Source of the DNA: Pelagomonas calceolata
Taxonomy: Eukaryota; Sar; Pelagophyceae; Pelagomonadales; Pelagomonadaceae
DNA length: 64,000 nt
NCBI GenBank assembly: GCA_918797485.1
Contig: CAKKNE010000001.1
Coordinates: 3,100,001 to 3,164,000 of the forward strand
Direction: 5' to 3'
Shown: positions 35,282 through 44,656 of the stretch, piece by piece
Numbering within the stretch: the stretch's first letter is position 1
Layout: the number at the start of each line of letters is the position of its first letter
Notes under the pieces: model-generated
What the model was told of the DNA's origin: nothing
The model's input: only the letters and a program-made list of their open reading frames with translations
Databases searched by the model: none
Position numbers and translations under genes: made by a program

Positions 35282-37519
35282 ATGCGAGTGCTTTCGCTGC
35301 TCCTCTTGCTGCGACACAGCCTGGCATTAGTCCCCCCAGCAGCCAAACCCCGCGCCACGCGACTCAGCGCCCTCACCGATGAAGTTTTGGACGTGGCGCA
35401 GTGGGTCGGTACGAATGCTGATCAACTGCCGATCGGCGAGTACGCGCCGTTCGCCGCCGCGGGCGCCGCCGCCGGCGCGATGGCGGTCTCCGGCGCGGCC
35501 GTGCTCCGAAGTTTTGAGCGGGACGCGCCGGTGGAGTCGCCCCTATCTAAAGATGGGCGGTATGATCCCGAGGCCGCAGATGCCTACTTCGGAAGGAGGC
35601 CCATCCAAACGCTGAAACGGGGCGCGGAGATCGCCGGTCGGGCCGCGGGCCTCGGCGCTGCGATATTGCTGGACGTGGCCACGGACTCCGTCAAGGAGAA
35701 CGAGAAAGAGAGGGCGACCGCCGTCGTCGACGCGCTCGTCTCGCTCGGACCCACCTTCGTCAAAGTCGGCCAGGCCCTCTCGATCCGGTCTGATTTACTC
35801 TCGGAGGCTTATTGTGATGCGCTGACGACGCTCCAGGACGCCTGCCCGCCCTTCGATGATGCAGAAGCGCGGAAGGTCATCGCCGACGAGGTCGGCGCGG
35901 ACGCGTTTGCGGATCTGTCTTCTTCCGTCATCGCGTCGGCGTCGCTGGGCCAGGTCTACGTCGGCCACGTCTTACGGGATGACGAAAAAGTCAAGGTCGC
36001 CGTCAAGGTCCAGCGGCCGGGCGTCGCCGAGACCATCGCGCTGGACTTGCATTTGTTAAGGATTGGCGCTGGACCGCTCAAAGCTCTATTCCAGGCCAAC
36101 ACGGACTTGGTCGGTCTCGTGGACACGTGGGGCGTGCGCTTCGTCGACGAGCTCGACTACGTCCGGGAGGCGGGCCACGCCGTCGACTTTAGCCGGGCCA
36201 TCGCCGAGACGCCTTTATGCGGCGCGGTCTTCGCGCCCGAGCCCCTGGAGCACCTCACGTCGCGAAAAGTGCTGACGACGACCTGGGTCGAGGGCCAACG
36301 CTTAGACTACGTCGCCGACGCCACGGCCGAAGGTGAGTTAAGAAGGAAGCGCCGCGTGTCGCAGCTTTGTGGTGTGGCGATGAATAGCTATTTAACGATG
36401 ATGCTCGAGACGGGTATACTCCATGCGGACCCGCACCCGGGCAATCTGATCGTCGAGGAGTCGACGGGACGGCTCGCGATCTTGGACTGGGGCCTCGTCA
36501 CGGAGATGGATCCGGACCTCCGCCTGTCGTACATCGAACACATTGCGCATTTGGTGGCCAAGGACTACGGGAAGGTGCCGAACGACCTGGTGAAGTTGGG
36601 TTTTGTGCCGGAGGGCTACGAGGAGGCCATCGAGTCGTCGGACGCCGTCGCCGTACTGACGGACGTCTACACGCAGTTCGCGGGCGGCGGCGGCGCCGCG
36701 AAGATTGATGTGCCAGCAGTTCTGACGGAGATGCGCGCGCTGGCGGACCGGCAGGGCAACCTGTTCCGCTTGCCGCCCTACTTTGCCTACATCGCCCGAG
36801 CGTTTTCGGTCTTGGAAGGCATCGGTTTGAAGAACGACCCTGACTATGCTATTGTCGGAGAGTGCCTACCGTATGTGTCGCAACGACTCCTGTCGGACCC
36901 GTCGCCGCGCGTCGCGAAAGCACTGGAGACGTTCGTGTACGGTGGGGAAGACCAGCTCGTCAAAAAAGTCGATGCGGACCGGTTGACTTATCTCGCGGAC
37001 GGCTTGCAGAGTTATTCCAAGTCGGAGACGGGCAATCAAGTGGATGTGGATGTGTTGGACGACGCCGTCGGCGTCGCGCGCAAAGTGGCCGATCTGCTAC
37101 TCGTGGATGGGGACGAGCCCACTCCCCTCCAGACCATCGTCGAGGCGGAGCTTGCGAAGGTGCTCGGGGCGTCGCTGCGGCAGTCTTTTGCGCAGGCGCG
37201 CGACTCGCGGGCAGGTACGCTCGCGCGGACGCTCGTGGACCCCTTCGGCGTGCTGGATCCGTTGCTGAAGGGGCGCCTCGTCGCGCCGGACCGCGACGAC
37301 CGCGTGCAGCTCGCGACACTCTCCAGGGTCGCGACGCGCGCGGGCGGCGAGCTCGGCGCGGCGGTCAACTCGCTGTCGGAGCTGCCCGTCGACGAGCAGC
37401 GCGAGGCGCTCGCGGAGCTCGGCGACCTGCTGTGGCGGAACCGCGCGGGCGCGTCGAAGGCGTCGCGGCGGATAGCGGCGCTGCTGCTGGAGCAGGGGCT
37501 GGAACGGGTGGGAGCGTAA
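35282..37519 (+). CDS. ABC1/UbiB-family atypical kinase, plastid-type presequence
   Basis: 745 residues. The start MRVLSLLLLLRHSLALVPPA is a signal peptide followed by a plastid-type cleavage region (ALVPPAAKPRATRL). Family motifs are complete: GPTFVKVGQALSIRSDLL (KxGQ), ASASLGQVYVGHV (Ala-rich loop), KVAVKVQRPGV (Lys), FVDELDYVREAGHA, LHADPHPGNLIV (catalytic loop) and AILDWGLVTEM (metal-binding Asp, with DWG in place of DFG). Plastid members regulate prenylquinone and tocopherol metabolism. The C-terminal 250 residues are helical and typical of plant plastoglobule-type ABC1K. The frame is uninterrupted. Confidence 0.93.
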   Translation: MRVLSLLLLLRHSLALVPPAAKPRATRLSALTDEVLDVAQWVGTNADQLPIGEYAPFAAAGAAAGAMAVSGAAVLRSFERDAPVESPLSKDGRYDPEAADAYFGRRPIQTLKRGAEIAGRAAGLGAAILLDVATDSVKENEKERATAVVDALVSLGPTFVKVGQALSIRSDLLSEAYCDALTTLQDACPPFDDAEARKVIADEVGADAFADLSSSVIASASLGQVYVGHVLRDDEKVKVAVKVQRPGVAETIALDLHLLRIGAGPLKALFQANTDLVGLVDTWGVRFVDELDYVREAGHAVDFSRAIAETPLCGAVFAPEPLEHLTSRKVLTTTWVEGQRLDYVADATAEGELRRKRRVSQLCGVAMNSYLTMMLETGILHADPHPGNLIVEESTGRLAILDWGLVTEMDPDLRLSYIEHIAHLVAKDYGKVPNDLVKLGFVPEGYEEAIESSDAVAVLTDVYTQFAGGGGAAKIDVPAVLTEMRALADRQGNLFRLPPYFAYIARAFSVLEGIGLKNDPDYAIVGECLPYVSQRLLSDPSPRVAKALETFVYGGEDQLVKKVDADRLTYLADGLQSYSKSETGNQVDVDVLDDAVGVARKVADLLLVDGDEPTPLQTIVEAELAKVLGASLRQSFAQARDSRAGTLARTLVDPFGVLDPLLKGRLVAPDRDDRVQLATLSRVATRAGGELGAAVNSLSELPVDEQREALAELGDLLWRNRAGASKASRRIAALLLEQGLERVGA

Positions 37520-37551
37520 GGTTGTTCGTGTATTTAGGTCACATAAGTCAC

Positions 37552-39702
37552 CTACCGCCGCTCCTGCCGCCGCGGGGGAGGGACGTAGACGTCGCCTCCC
37601 TTCCGCTTCTTGTCCCTCCTCCTGGAGCGCTCGCGCGACCGCGACCGCGAGCGATCCCTCCTTCGCGACCGGTCCCGCTGGTCCGTCGGCGCCTTCGCGC
37701 CGAAGCGCTCGGCGCGGGCGGCCAGCCGCGCTCCGAAGTCGGGTTCTGGAGCGGCGACGTCGGCGATGGCTGCCGGTGCCGGCGCGGTCTTCGGCGGCAC
37801 GTCGAAGCGCGACTTCCTCGCTTGCGCGGGCACCGCGGGCGCCGGAGCCGCGGCCGCAGACATCCCGAAAGTAGCGGAGCCCCAGTCGTCGTCAGCATCG
37901 GCGGCTGCCGGTGCCGGTGCGGACGCCACCGCGACGTCGTCGTCGGCAGTCTTGTTATCAGCCGCGATCTGAGCCATGAGCGTCTGCTTCACAACTTTTT
38001 TGACCGCGGCCTCTTCGACCCCGAGCGCCTTGGCGACCGCGGCTCGTAGCGTGCGCACGGTGAGCGAGCCGGCGCCGTACTGCGCCTTGATGGACTCGTC
38101 CTCCGCTAGAATTTGCTTCGTGCGTGCCGCGACCGTGGCGTCGTTGATGGTACGTACGGCGCTCGGCGGCGGCGGCGACACGGCCCTCGGTGAGACAGTC
38201 CTCGGGGCGCTAGGATCGGGTATGAGCGCGGCCGCCTCGATGACGTCGCCCAGGGCGGCGGCCGACGCTCGGCAGTCGGCGTGGACCAGGGCCGTGGTGC
38301 CGTCGTCTACGGAGCTAGCGACACATCCCTCCAGGACCCACAGGCTCTCAGTAGCGCTCCAACCCACGCTGAACGCTTCGCCGCAGATGCGGCAGTGCCG
38401 CGGCTTTTCGTCAGGCGGCGCCGGGATCGCCTTCGGGGTAGAGGCGGCCTCGGCCGAGAAGCCGGTCGACGACGGCGCCAGATCGGGCGCCACCACCGCC
38501 GCGGGGCGATTGAGGAACGATGGCGTGGGCGGCGGCGCCACGGCCTCGCAACTTCTGCGGCCCGCCCCCACGACGACGACGCGGCCGCGCTGCCCAACGT
38601 CTACCCAGCGTAGTTTCTCGCCACCGTGCGCCCTAACAAGCGCCTTGACACCACCGAACGCAGAAAAATCCAGCGTCAGGCGTGAGGCGTCGATGCAGTC
38701 GACGCCTTGCGACACGATGATATCGTAGAGGGCGTCGACCGCCCCGTCCGCGGTCAGAGGCGGTGCCTCTTCTGTCGCCTCGGGCTTCTGATACGTCGCC
38801 GCGCCGCGCACCGACGCCTCGAAGGTCGCAACGGCGTCCCGCAGCCGGTCCTCGTCCAGTCGGCCCTCGACAAAGAGCGAGTCGTAGAGCGCGTCGTTTT
38901 GAAATAGATACGCGAGTACGTCTTCGTCGAGGCGCGTGATGGCGTCGGGCAGGCCGTGGATATCGGTGGGCGCCGGCGCCGGCTCAGAACCCGGCGGCGC
39001 GAACGCGGGCGCGGCCGGCTCAGAACCCGGCGGCGCGAACGCGGGCGCGCTGCGCGACGGCGGCGCCGGCTCGTCGCGTTCAGGCGACCTCGAGCCGCGC
39101 GCCGCGCCACGCGGACTTCGCTTCGGCTCGGCGGGCGGCGCAAACGCGGGCGCCCCGTGATCGAGCGCGATCCACCAGGTGCCCTCAGATCCTGTGTTAT
39201 GGTGGGGCATGTACGTGAAGCGCAGGCCCGAGTTTTCGACGGTGCGGAGCAGCTTGACTGACTTGCGCGTCGGCACCTCCAGACCAGTACAGGCGGGACT
39301 CTTGTAGAAATCGGGGAGCTGCCAGGCGTAGATGCCGCCGCCCTTCGCGGCGAGCCAGCCTCTGAGGGCATTCGCGAGGGCTGGCGCGTCGACCTCGGCA
39401 GCCGTGACTCTGCGCGCCCTTTGGCGGCCGTGCGACGTCTTGCCGTCGCCCGACGCGGGGGGCCACGGCGCTCGCGGCGGAATTCTTGGCTCGATGGTGC
39501 CGGCCCGCCGCCGTTCGGCGGCCCGCCCGGCTCTCACCGACGGCGTCTCGCCCTCGTCGCCCGAGAACTCCGCGCCGTCAAAGTCGGCATCGTCACTAGA
39601 GATCGTGATCGACGGGCGGGGCCGGCGTGTAGCCACCGACGGGTGGAGCCGACGTGTAACCGCTCGGACCGGGCGGGGCCGGCGTATAACCGCCTGGACC
39701 AT
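37552..39702 (-). CDS. RS-tailed protein with Pcf11-like zinc motif and DEK_C-like domain (probably the 3' part of the next gene)
   Basis: 716 codons. The first residues are a frame-shifted reading of the upstream gene's Pro/Tyr repeat, so the ATG at 39702 is probably not a true start. Real-looking sequence begins SSDDADFDGAEFSGDEGE. It then has a possible winged-helix unit (LANALRGWLAAKGGGIYAWQ), a Pcf11-like zinc motif (CRICGEAFSVGWSATESLW, VLEGC, VHADC), a DEK_C-like helix bundle (VRTLRAAVAKALGVEEAAVK) and an Arg/Ser tail (RSRSRSRERSRRRD). An mRNA 3'-end processing or splicing role is inferred. Confidence 0.7.
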   Translation of the reverse strand: MVQAVIRRPRPVRAVTRRLHPSVATRRPRPSITISSDDADFDGAEFSGDEGETPSVRAGRAAERRRAGTIEPRIPPRAPWPPASGDGKTSHGRQRARRVTAAEVDAPALANALRGWLAAKGGGIYAWQLPDFYKSPACTGLEVPTRKSVKLLRTVENSGLRFTYMPHHNTGSEGTWWIALDHGAPAFAPPAEPKRSPRGAARGSRSPERDEPAPPSRSAPAFAPPGSEPAAPAFAPPGSEPAPAPTDIHGLPDAITRLDEDVLAYLFQNDALYDSLFVEGRLDEDRLRDAVATFEASVRGAATYQKPEATEEAPPLTADGAVDALYDIIVSQGVDCIDASRLTLDFSAFGGVKALVRAHGGEKLRWVDVGQRGRVVVVGAGRRSCEAVAPPPTPSFLNRPAAVVAPDLAPSSTGFSAEAASTPKAIPAPPDEKPRHCRICGEAFSVGWSATESLWVLEGCVASSVDDGTTALVHADCRASAAALGDVIEAAALIPDPSAPRTVSPRAVSPPPPSAVRTINDATVAARTKQILAEDESIKAQYGAGSLTVRTLRAAVAKALGVEEAAVKKVVKQTLMAQIAADNKTADDDVAVASAPAPAAADADDDWGSATFGMSAAAAPAPAVPAQARKSRFDVPPKTAPAPAAIADVAAPEPDFGARLAARAERFGAKAPTDQRDRSRRRDRSRSRSRERSRRRDKKRKGGDVYVPPPRRQERR

Positions 39703-40864
39703 ACGGCGGGAACGCCGGTCCCCGCGGGGGCTGCGACCATTGCTGAGGCGAGGTCCAGGGCTCCGACTGCGTCTGGACCGGCAGTACCGGCGGGCCCCAG
39801 GGCGTGGGCGGCGCCCAGCGCGGCGCCTGTCCGAACGGCGCGCCCTCGGGCGTGATGACGTGGGTCGCCGCCGCCTCGGCCGCGTACGGGTTGCGCCAGC
39901 CGCGCGGCGCCGGCGCCGCGTTCGTCGCGGCCGCCTCGGCGGCGTAGGGATTCCTCCACGGCCGCGGCGTCGAAACAGCGGCGCGCGGCTGCGGAGGAGG
40001 CCGCGGCGCCGGCGCCGCGGCCAGCACCGCTCGCGAACCCAGCGGTCGGAAGTCGTCGTCGACGAGTGCGCCGCCGCGGGTCATCCATGCTGGCTTGATA
40101 GCTCCGCGCCCGCGGCCCGCAGGAGCTGGGTTCTCGTCGTCGAGGAACCCGCTCTCGTAGTCGATGCCGCCCGACTCCATGACGCTCTCGTAGGTCGGCG
40201 ACGGCGGGTTCGAGTCGGACAGCGACGACTGGCTCCAGACGCTCGAAGAGTCGTCGCCGTCGTCCGCCGCAGCGGGAACTTGAACGACGGGCTCTCGCCG
40301 CTTCTTACCGTGGCGCCGGCCGCCGACGCCGCCCGTAATCCTACGGCTCCGCTTTGGCGGCGAACCGGCCAGCGCCTGAGCGATCGCCTCGTCGTTGGCC
40401 GTCGCCTGCCGCGCGAGCAGCGCGCTCACTGGCATTTCGTCTTCGCTGTCGCTGGCGCTGCCGTCGTCGTCTTCATCGCTGAAGAGTGCCGCCGCGGCCC
40501 GCTCAGGCGACGAGCGCCGCTCCGGCGCGACCGGCGGCTCCCACTGCGACCACTCACGCCCGTTCGCCGTGTGGACGTAGTAATACCCTCCCGTCGAACG
40601 AGACTGCTTCACCGCCCAACCCTGCGCCTTCAGAGCGGGCGAGAGCGTCGGCGCCTCTCCGGTGAGGTCGATCGGCGGGGCGCGGGGCGGTGCTGCCCGC
40701 GGGCGCGGTGGCGGTGCGGGCCGCGCGCCGGGCCGCCGGAACGAGCCGAGCGCGGTCGGCTGGCAGAGCTGCGCGCCGTGCCGCGCCGACCGCGCCTTCG
40801 AGTAATTGCTCTTGAGGCGTTCCTTCGCCTTCTCCAGGGCATCCTGGTGCTGAGAGGTTGCCAT
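39596..40864 (-). CDS. WW-domain protein with Pro/Tyr-rich repeats (probably the 5' part of the preceding entry)
   Basis: 422 codons from the ATG at 40864 (MATSQHQDALEKAKERLKSN). A WW-like domain (WAVKQSRSTGGYYYVHTANG, then REWSQWEPP) lies near residue 85. Acidic/Ser-rich stretches, paired PWRNPYAAEAAAT repeats and GGYTPAPP repeats follow. The frame ends 107 bp inside the next same-strand frame. A short intron of about 58 bp (GTCGGCTCC ... CTCTAG) or a one-base error would join the two into one protein of about 1100 residues. WW plus Pcf11-like zinc plus RS tail on one chain makes sense for RNA polymerase II-linked processing. Confidence 0.7.
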   Translation of the reverse strand: MATSQHQDALEKAKERLKSNYSKARSARHGAQLCQPTALGSFRRPGARPAPPPRPRAAPPRAPPIDLTGEAPTLSPALKAQGWAVKQSRSTGGYYYVHTANGREWSQWEPPVAPERRSSPERAAAALFSDEDDDGSASDSEDEMPVSALLARQATANDEAIAQALAGSPPKRSRRITGGVGGRRHGKKRREPVVQVPAAADDGDDSSSVWSQSSLSDSNPPSPTYESVMESGGIDYESGFLDDENPAPAGRGRGAIKPAWMTRGGALVDDDFRPLGSRAVLAAAPAPRPPPQPRAAVSTPRPWRNPYAAEAAATNAAPAPRGWRNPYAAEAAATHVITPEGAPFGQAPRWAPPTPWGPPVLPVQTQSEPWTSPQQWSQPPRGPAFPPYGPGGYTPAPPGPSGYTSAPPVGGYTPAPPVDHDL

Positions 40865-41099
40865 TAGGCTCACGCTAGCGGCACCGGTCTCGTCGAGCGG
40901 TATATGGCGCTGGTGCCGGATCTAGAGCCGGGAGAGCCAAGGCTCAGTTTGAAGGTACGGCGGGTTACACGCGCCGCGGCTGTCGTCCGCAGGCACGGCG
41001 CGCTGGGAGAAGTCAATTTATGACTGCCACTACGAACGCCAACCCCCTAGCGGCCATTTGCTGCTTGATGTCGCCTTCGCAGGCGCGGGGCAGCGTGGA

Positions 41100-41123
41100 G
41101 CTAGCGGCCTGTAAGACACTAGC
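41100..41123 (-). promoter_or_regulatory. Split-palindrome upstream motif, copy 5
   Basis: Minus strand GCTAGTGTCTTAC, AGG, CCGCTAGC, 236 bp before the ATG at 40864, in the common orientation. A TATATATATA tract (41130-41140) lies next to it. Confidence 0.5.
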
Positions 41124-41176
41124 CGCCGGATATATATATACACCGCAGAAAACAGCGAACAACAACTTAGGGAACA

Positions 41177-42607
41177 TCATAGTATCGTCTTGAGTCCCGG
41201 GAGCTGGGCCAGCGAGTACGCGAGCGGCCAGACGACCAACAGGCTCACGACCGCGACGAAGGCAAACCCCACCGGATAATTGACGCCGTCGCCGGCGAGT
41301 TTGAGGTAGACCCGCGTCGCGGCCGTGACGACGAGGGGGTGCAACAGATAGACGCCGAATGCCCCCCGCGCCAGGAACCGCGTCACCCGCGTTTCGACGT
41401 TTCCCCATCGTTGAAAAGTGAGCAACACCAGCAGACTCATGTCGAGGCAGAACATGCCGGCTAGCATGACGACGACCAGCCCGAACTTGTCGACGTCCAG
41501 CGACGCGACGGCTATCCCGGCGGCCTCGACGACCACGAAGGTTAACAGTACTAACGGATGGACGTCGAGCTGCTCGGCCAGCGGCCGTTCGAGCCATCCT
41601 TGTTTCTTCGCCTGGAGGCCGAGGTAGAACATGAGGAAATCACAAGTCACGGACCCTATCGAGACCGGCATCGACGCGAAGGAGCCCTTCGTGAGCACCA
41701 GAAACGGCAGCAGCGCAAGCCCACAAATTCCCAGCCCGGCCCCAATACGGAAGACCGTGGACAGAAGCAAACGGGGCCCGCGCGCCGCCGTCGGCGCCGC
41801 GTCGGCGCCCGTGAGCGCTTCGGCGAGCGCCTCGTCGACGGGCGGATTTACTGATTGGAACGATGCGTACACCACATTGAACAGGAGGAGCCACCACAGG
41901 TACCAACCGACCCCTGGGCTCGGGGCGTAAGTCAGGTTCCCGGCGACCAACGTGGTCAACGGCGACGCGACGAGGAGGACGGCGAGGGCCGGGACCAATA
42001 GGCGCCGCCTTTTGTTCGCTTGGAACGTCGGCCAACCCCCTTTCGCGTAGCTCGTGGGCACGAAGTAGGCGCTGACGAAGAAGAACAACGTCATGAAATA
42101 AGCCTGATTCAGGGTCACAAACGTCTTCACGCAAAAGCGGAAGGCGCGCGGGCCGCCGCCGCCCTTAACGATAAGGTACCAGGTGCCCTCACCGCAGGCC
42201 CCGAAGGCGCACGCGCAGTGGTGGAGGACCACCAGGGCCGTCAGGAAAACTTTCACGTTGTCGAGGAAGGGGAGGCGCGCCGCGGCCACGGGCGCGGCCT
42301 CGGCTGGCGCGCTGCGGCGGAGCTCGGCGCTCGGCGACCGGAGCGGGCGCAGCTTCGGCGTTTGCTCAGACGCATTGAGCGGGTTGGCCGTCGTTGGTTC
42401 GTCCTCGTCCGGGTGTTGGACCTCGATGTCTACGTCCTCGGCATGGCTGTCATTGATTTGTTGCGGACCCTTCCGGCCCGTAAACGCGACAGTTGTGAAC
42501 ACGATCAACAGCACGGTCAATACTACCTCCCCCAGAGCTAGGTGCACCGCTACCCCTGCGAGCAATAGGCATGCCCAAGCGGTGATCGTTTGCCAGGCGG
42601 CTGCCAT
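41177..42607 (-). CDS. Acyltransferase family 3 membrane protein (OafA/YrhL-like)
   Basis: 476 residues. Two N-terminal hydrophobic helices (ITAWACLLLAGVAVHLALGE, VVLTVLLIVFTTVAFTG) precede an acidic cytosolic linker. The acyltransferase 3 domain follows: LPFLDNVKVFLTALVVLHHC carries the conserved His of the family, then FFVSAYFVPTSYAKGGWPTF and about eight more helices ending FGVYLLHPLVVTAATRVYLK. These proteins O-acylate sugars or lipids across a membrane. The substrate is unknown. No signal of plastid targeting. Confidence 0.9.
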   Translation of the reverse strand: MAAAWQTITAWACLLLAGVAVHLALGEVVLTVLLIVFTTVAFTGRKGPQQINDSHAEDVDIEVQHPDEDEPTTANPLNASEQTPKLRPLRSPSAELRRSAPAEAAPVAAARLPFLDNVKVFLTALVVLHHCACAFGACGEGTWYLIVKGGGGPRAFRFCVKTFVTLNQAYFMTLFFFVSAYFVPTSYAKGGWPTFQANKRRRLLVPALAVLLVASPLTTLVAGNLTYAPSPGVGWYLWWLLLFNVVYASFQSVNPPVDEALAEALTGADAAPTAARGPRLLLSTVFRIGAGLGICGLALLPFLVLTKGSFASMPVSIGSVTCDFLMFYLGLQAKKQGWLERPLAEQLDVHPLVLLTFVVVEAAGIAVASLDVDKFGLVVVMLAGMFCLDMSLLVLLTFQRWGNVETRVTRFLARGAFGVYLLHPLVVTAATRVYLKLAGDGVNYPVGFAFVAVVSLLVVWPLAYSLAQLPGLKTIL

Positions 42608-42677
42608 CGTGTAGACTTCACTCCTAAAACACTCTAAGCAGTAGCAATCCTAGGCACAAGGAGTTTTGCCGGAGCCT

Positions 42678-42701
42678 CCTAGTGTGTTACGTACCGCTAG
42701 C
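42678..42701 (+). promoter_or_regulatory. Split-palindrome upstream motif, copy 6
   Basis: CCTAGTGTGTTAC, GTA, CCGCTAGC, 145 bp before the ATG at 42846, in the common orientation. Confidence 0.5.
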
Positions 42702-42803
42702 TATATTATTATTTTTGCGCCGGCGGCGTTGGGCTGGCCTTGGCGCACGCAGCGCGCCCCCCGGGCCGTCGATCGAACGGTTGGTGCCACAGCAAGCTAC
42801 CGA

Positions 42804-42812
42804 GGCTGCCCC
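42804..42812 (+). promoter_or_regulatory. GGCTGCCCC motif
   Basis: 33 bp before the ATG at 42846. Both recurrent motifs therefore precede this gene, with the split palindrome further upstream. Confidence 0.35.
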
Positions 42813-42845
42813 AAACGCCACCGACGCGAAACCATAAAGGACAGG

Positions 42846-43796
42846 ATGCCTAGGGCCGATGGCACCCTCAACGCCCGGGAGAAGGCCGCGGACATATGGC
42901 AGCAACAACATTGGGTCGACGCCGACGGCGACCCCGCGATCAACCGCGTCCAGTCGTACCCCGGCACGTACGTCCGCGAGCCGTCGGCGATGCTCCGGGG
43001 GAACTTTTCGTTATCGTCCTTCGGCACGCCGGAGGAGGTCATCTGGTGGGCGGCGCACGAGAACGAGTGCGATATATTAATGTCGCTGGCGCTAGACAGG
43101 AGGTTAGATATCAACTGGCGGAACGAGCACGGGTGCTCGGCGTTTTATATTGCCGTGGTCAAGGGCCACATCGATGCGGTCCAGACTCTCTTAGGACTAA
43201 ACAGAGACGACTTCGACTATGACCTCGTGTGTCCGCGGGCGTTGGACGCGTCGCCGTTCTGGGCGGCGGCGCGGAAGGGCGACGCCGCGATGATTAAGGT
43301 CTTGCTCGAGGAGTCGCCGTGCGACTTCGAGAAGGCGAACAAGCACGGCATCACGCCCGTCGCGGCCGCGCGCGAGGCTGGGCACGACGACGTCGTCTTA
43401 TTGATAGAAAGGCGGAAGCGGAAGCTCGCGGGCGTCGCCGACTGGCCCTCCTACAAGCCGCCGTCGCGGGAGAAGCTGCCTTCCATACCCTCCGTGCGGC
43501 CGCCCCTTTCCACCGAATGCGACCCCGGCATGCGCCTGCGCCGCGAGCGCAAGTCGATTGATGAATTAGACGCCGACCGCGAGGCCAACGGCTGGGTCTG
43601 CAAGGTCTGCGGCCGCCGGAACGCGGCGAGCGACTTCCGCGAGCCGCTCTGCCGCGTCTGCAAGGTGCCGCCCGACTACGACGGCGGCTACACGGCCGCC
43701 GAGGAGCGGCGCCGCGTCGAGCGCGGGCCGGACCTCCATGCGTCGCGGCGGACGCAGCGGCGCGTGTCAGAGATGCGCCTCGGGTACAAATTGTGA
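42846..43796 (+). CDS. Ankyrin-repeat protein with RanBP2-type zinc finger
   Basis: 316 residues from the ATG at 42846 (MPRADGTLNAREKAAD). Ankyrin repeats: [76 protein letters not shown] RanBP2-type zinc finger follows near residue 253: GWVCKVCGRRNAASDF then LCRVCKVPP (four Cys ligands). Charged tail. RanBP2 fingers bind RNA or ubiquitin, and ankyrins bind proteins; the role here is unknown. It is convergent with the next gene, 7 bp apart. Confidence 0.85.
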   Translation: MPRADGTLNAREKAADIWQQQHWVDADGDPAINRVQSYPGTYVREPSAMLRGNFSLSSFGTPEEVIWWAAHENECDILMSLALDRRLDINWRNEHGCSAFYIAVVKGHIDAVQTLLGLNRDDFDYDLVCPRALDASPFWAAARKGDAAMIKVLLEESPCDFEKANKHGITPVAAAREAGHDDVVLLIERRKRKLAGVADWPSYKPPSREKLPSIPSVRPPLSTECDPGMRLRRERKSIDELDADREANGWVCKVCGRRNAASDFREPLCRVCKVPPDYDGGYTAAEERRRVERGPDLHASRRTQRRVSEMRLGYKL

Positions 43797-43803
43797 TAAT
43801 GTT

Positions 43804-44409
43804 TTACGGGGGGAAGTCTATCCTCTCGATGCGCTCGAGCGCCGCGAGCGCGTCGGCCGCGTTCGCCGCGCCCGCGCTCTTTAGTTTGGCCATCTCGCGC
43901 AGCATGCGCTTCGCCTCCGGCAGCATGGCCCCGAACTCGGCCTCGTCGTCACTATTGTCGTCGCGCCGCTCCATGGTCTCGTCGACGAGCCAGCGGTGGC
44001 CGCAGAAATCCATGTGCGACCACGCCAGGTATTTCTCCGACGACGGCTGCGCGCCGTCCTTCCGCAGGCCCCGCGCCCGCTCGTCGACCTCGTGCAGCAC
44101 CCAGGTCTGGCCCGCGAAATCCTCGTAGTCCAAGCAAATGATCAAGTCGCCGTGCGCCAGGACATATGGTAAGGGCTTGCCGTAGGGGTCGCCGGGCTCG
44201 GCGAAGCATTTCAGGTTCGCGTGGCGGCTCTCGCCTCGCCTATTCATCGCCGGCCCGCGCACCGTGAGCAGTTTGCGGAACATGGGGTGCGACGCGTCGA
44301 TGCTGCGCTCGGCGGGCGCGGCCTGGCAGCGTACACGCTGTGGTTTTGTCGTCGGCGGCACGAGGGCTGCTGCCAGGCCGCAGACCAGGGCGGCGCGTCG
44401 AGCAGCCAT
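43804..44409 (-). CDS. Secretory/plastid-presequence protein, unknown
   Basis: 201 residues from the ATG at 44409, giving the presequence MAARRAALVCGLAAALVPPT; ALVPP recurs in the ABC1 kinase presequence. The frame extends 30 codons further upstream. The mature part has SHPMFRKLLTVRGPAMNRRG, LPYVLAHGDLIICLDYEDFA, GQTWVLHEVDERARG and CGHRWLVDETMERRDD, then a helical tail. Two similar Trp-containing phrases (GQTWVLHEVDE, GHRWLVDETME) may be a repeat. Not recognised. Plastid location is inferred from the presequence. Confidence 0.7.
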   Translation of the reverse strand: MAARRAALVCGLAAALVPPTTKPQRVRCQAAPAERSIDASHPMFRKLLTVRGPAMNRRGESRHANLKCFAEPGDPYGKPLPYVLAHGDLIICLDYEDFAGQTWVLHEVDERARGLRKDGAQPSSEKYLAWSHMDFCGHRWLVDETMERRDDNSDDEAEFGAMLPEAKRMLREMAKLKSAGAANAADALAALERIERIDFPP

Positions 44410-44656
44410 CTTGGCGGCAGGCGTAAGAGCAGGCTTGCACTGCGGCCTCGTTCTCGCGGCTGCAGAGGCGACAGCTCGAACCCACGATGCGCTGGACACG
44501 AACGAGTGCAGCTGTACGCGGTCGTCAATGTGTGCTGCCGCAAAACTCTAGCATGTAACTACGCTAGCAAAATCGACGCGCCAGACGCCGTCGCGAATCA
44601 AAAAAATACACAAGAAAAATATCACACAAGCATCTTATCAAACACAGGATCCGCGG

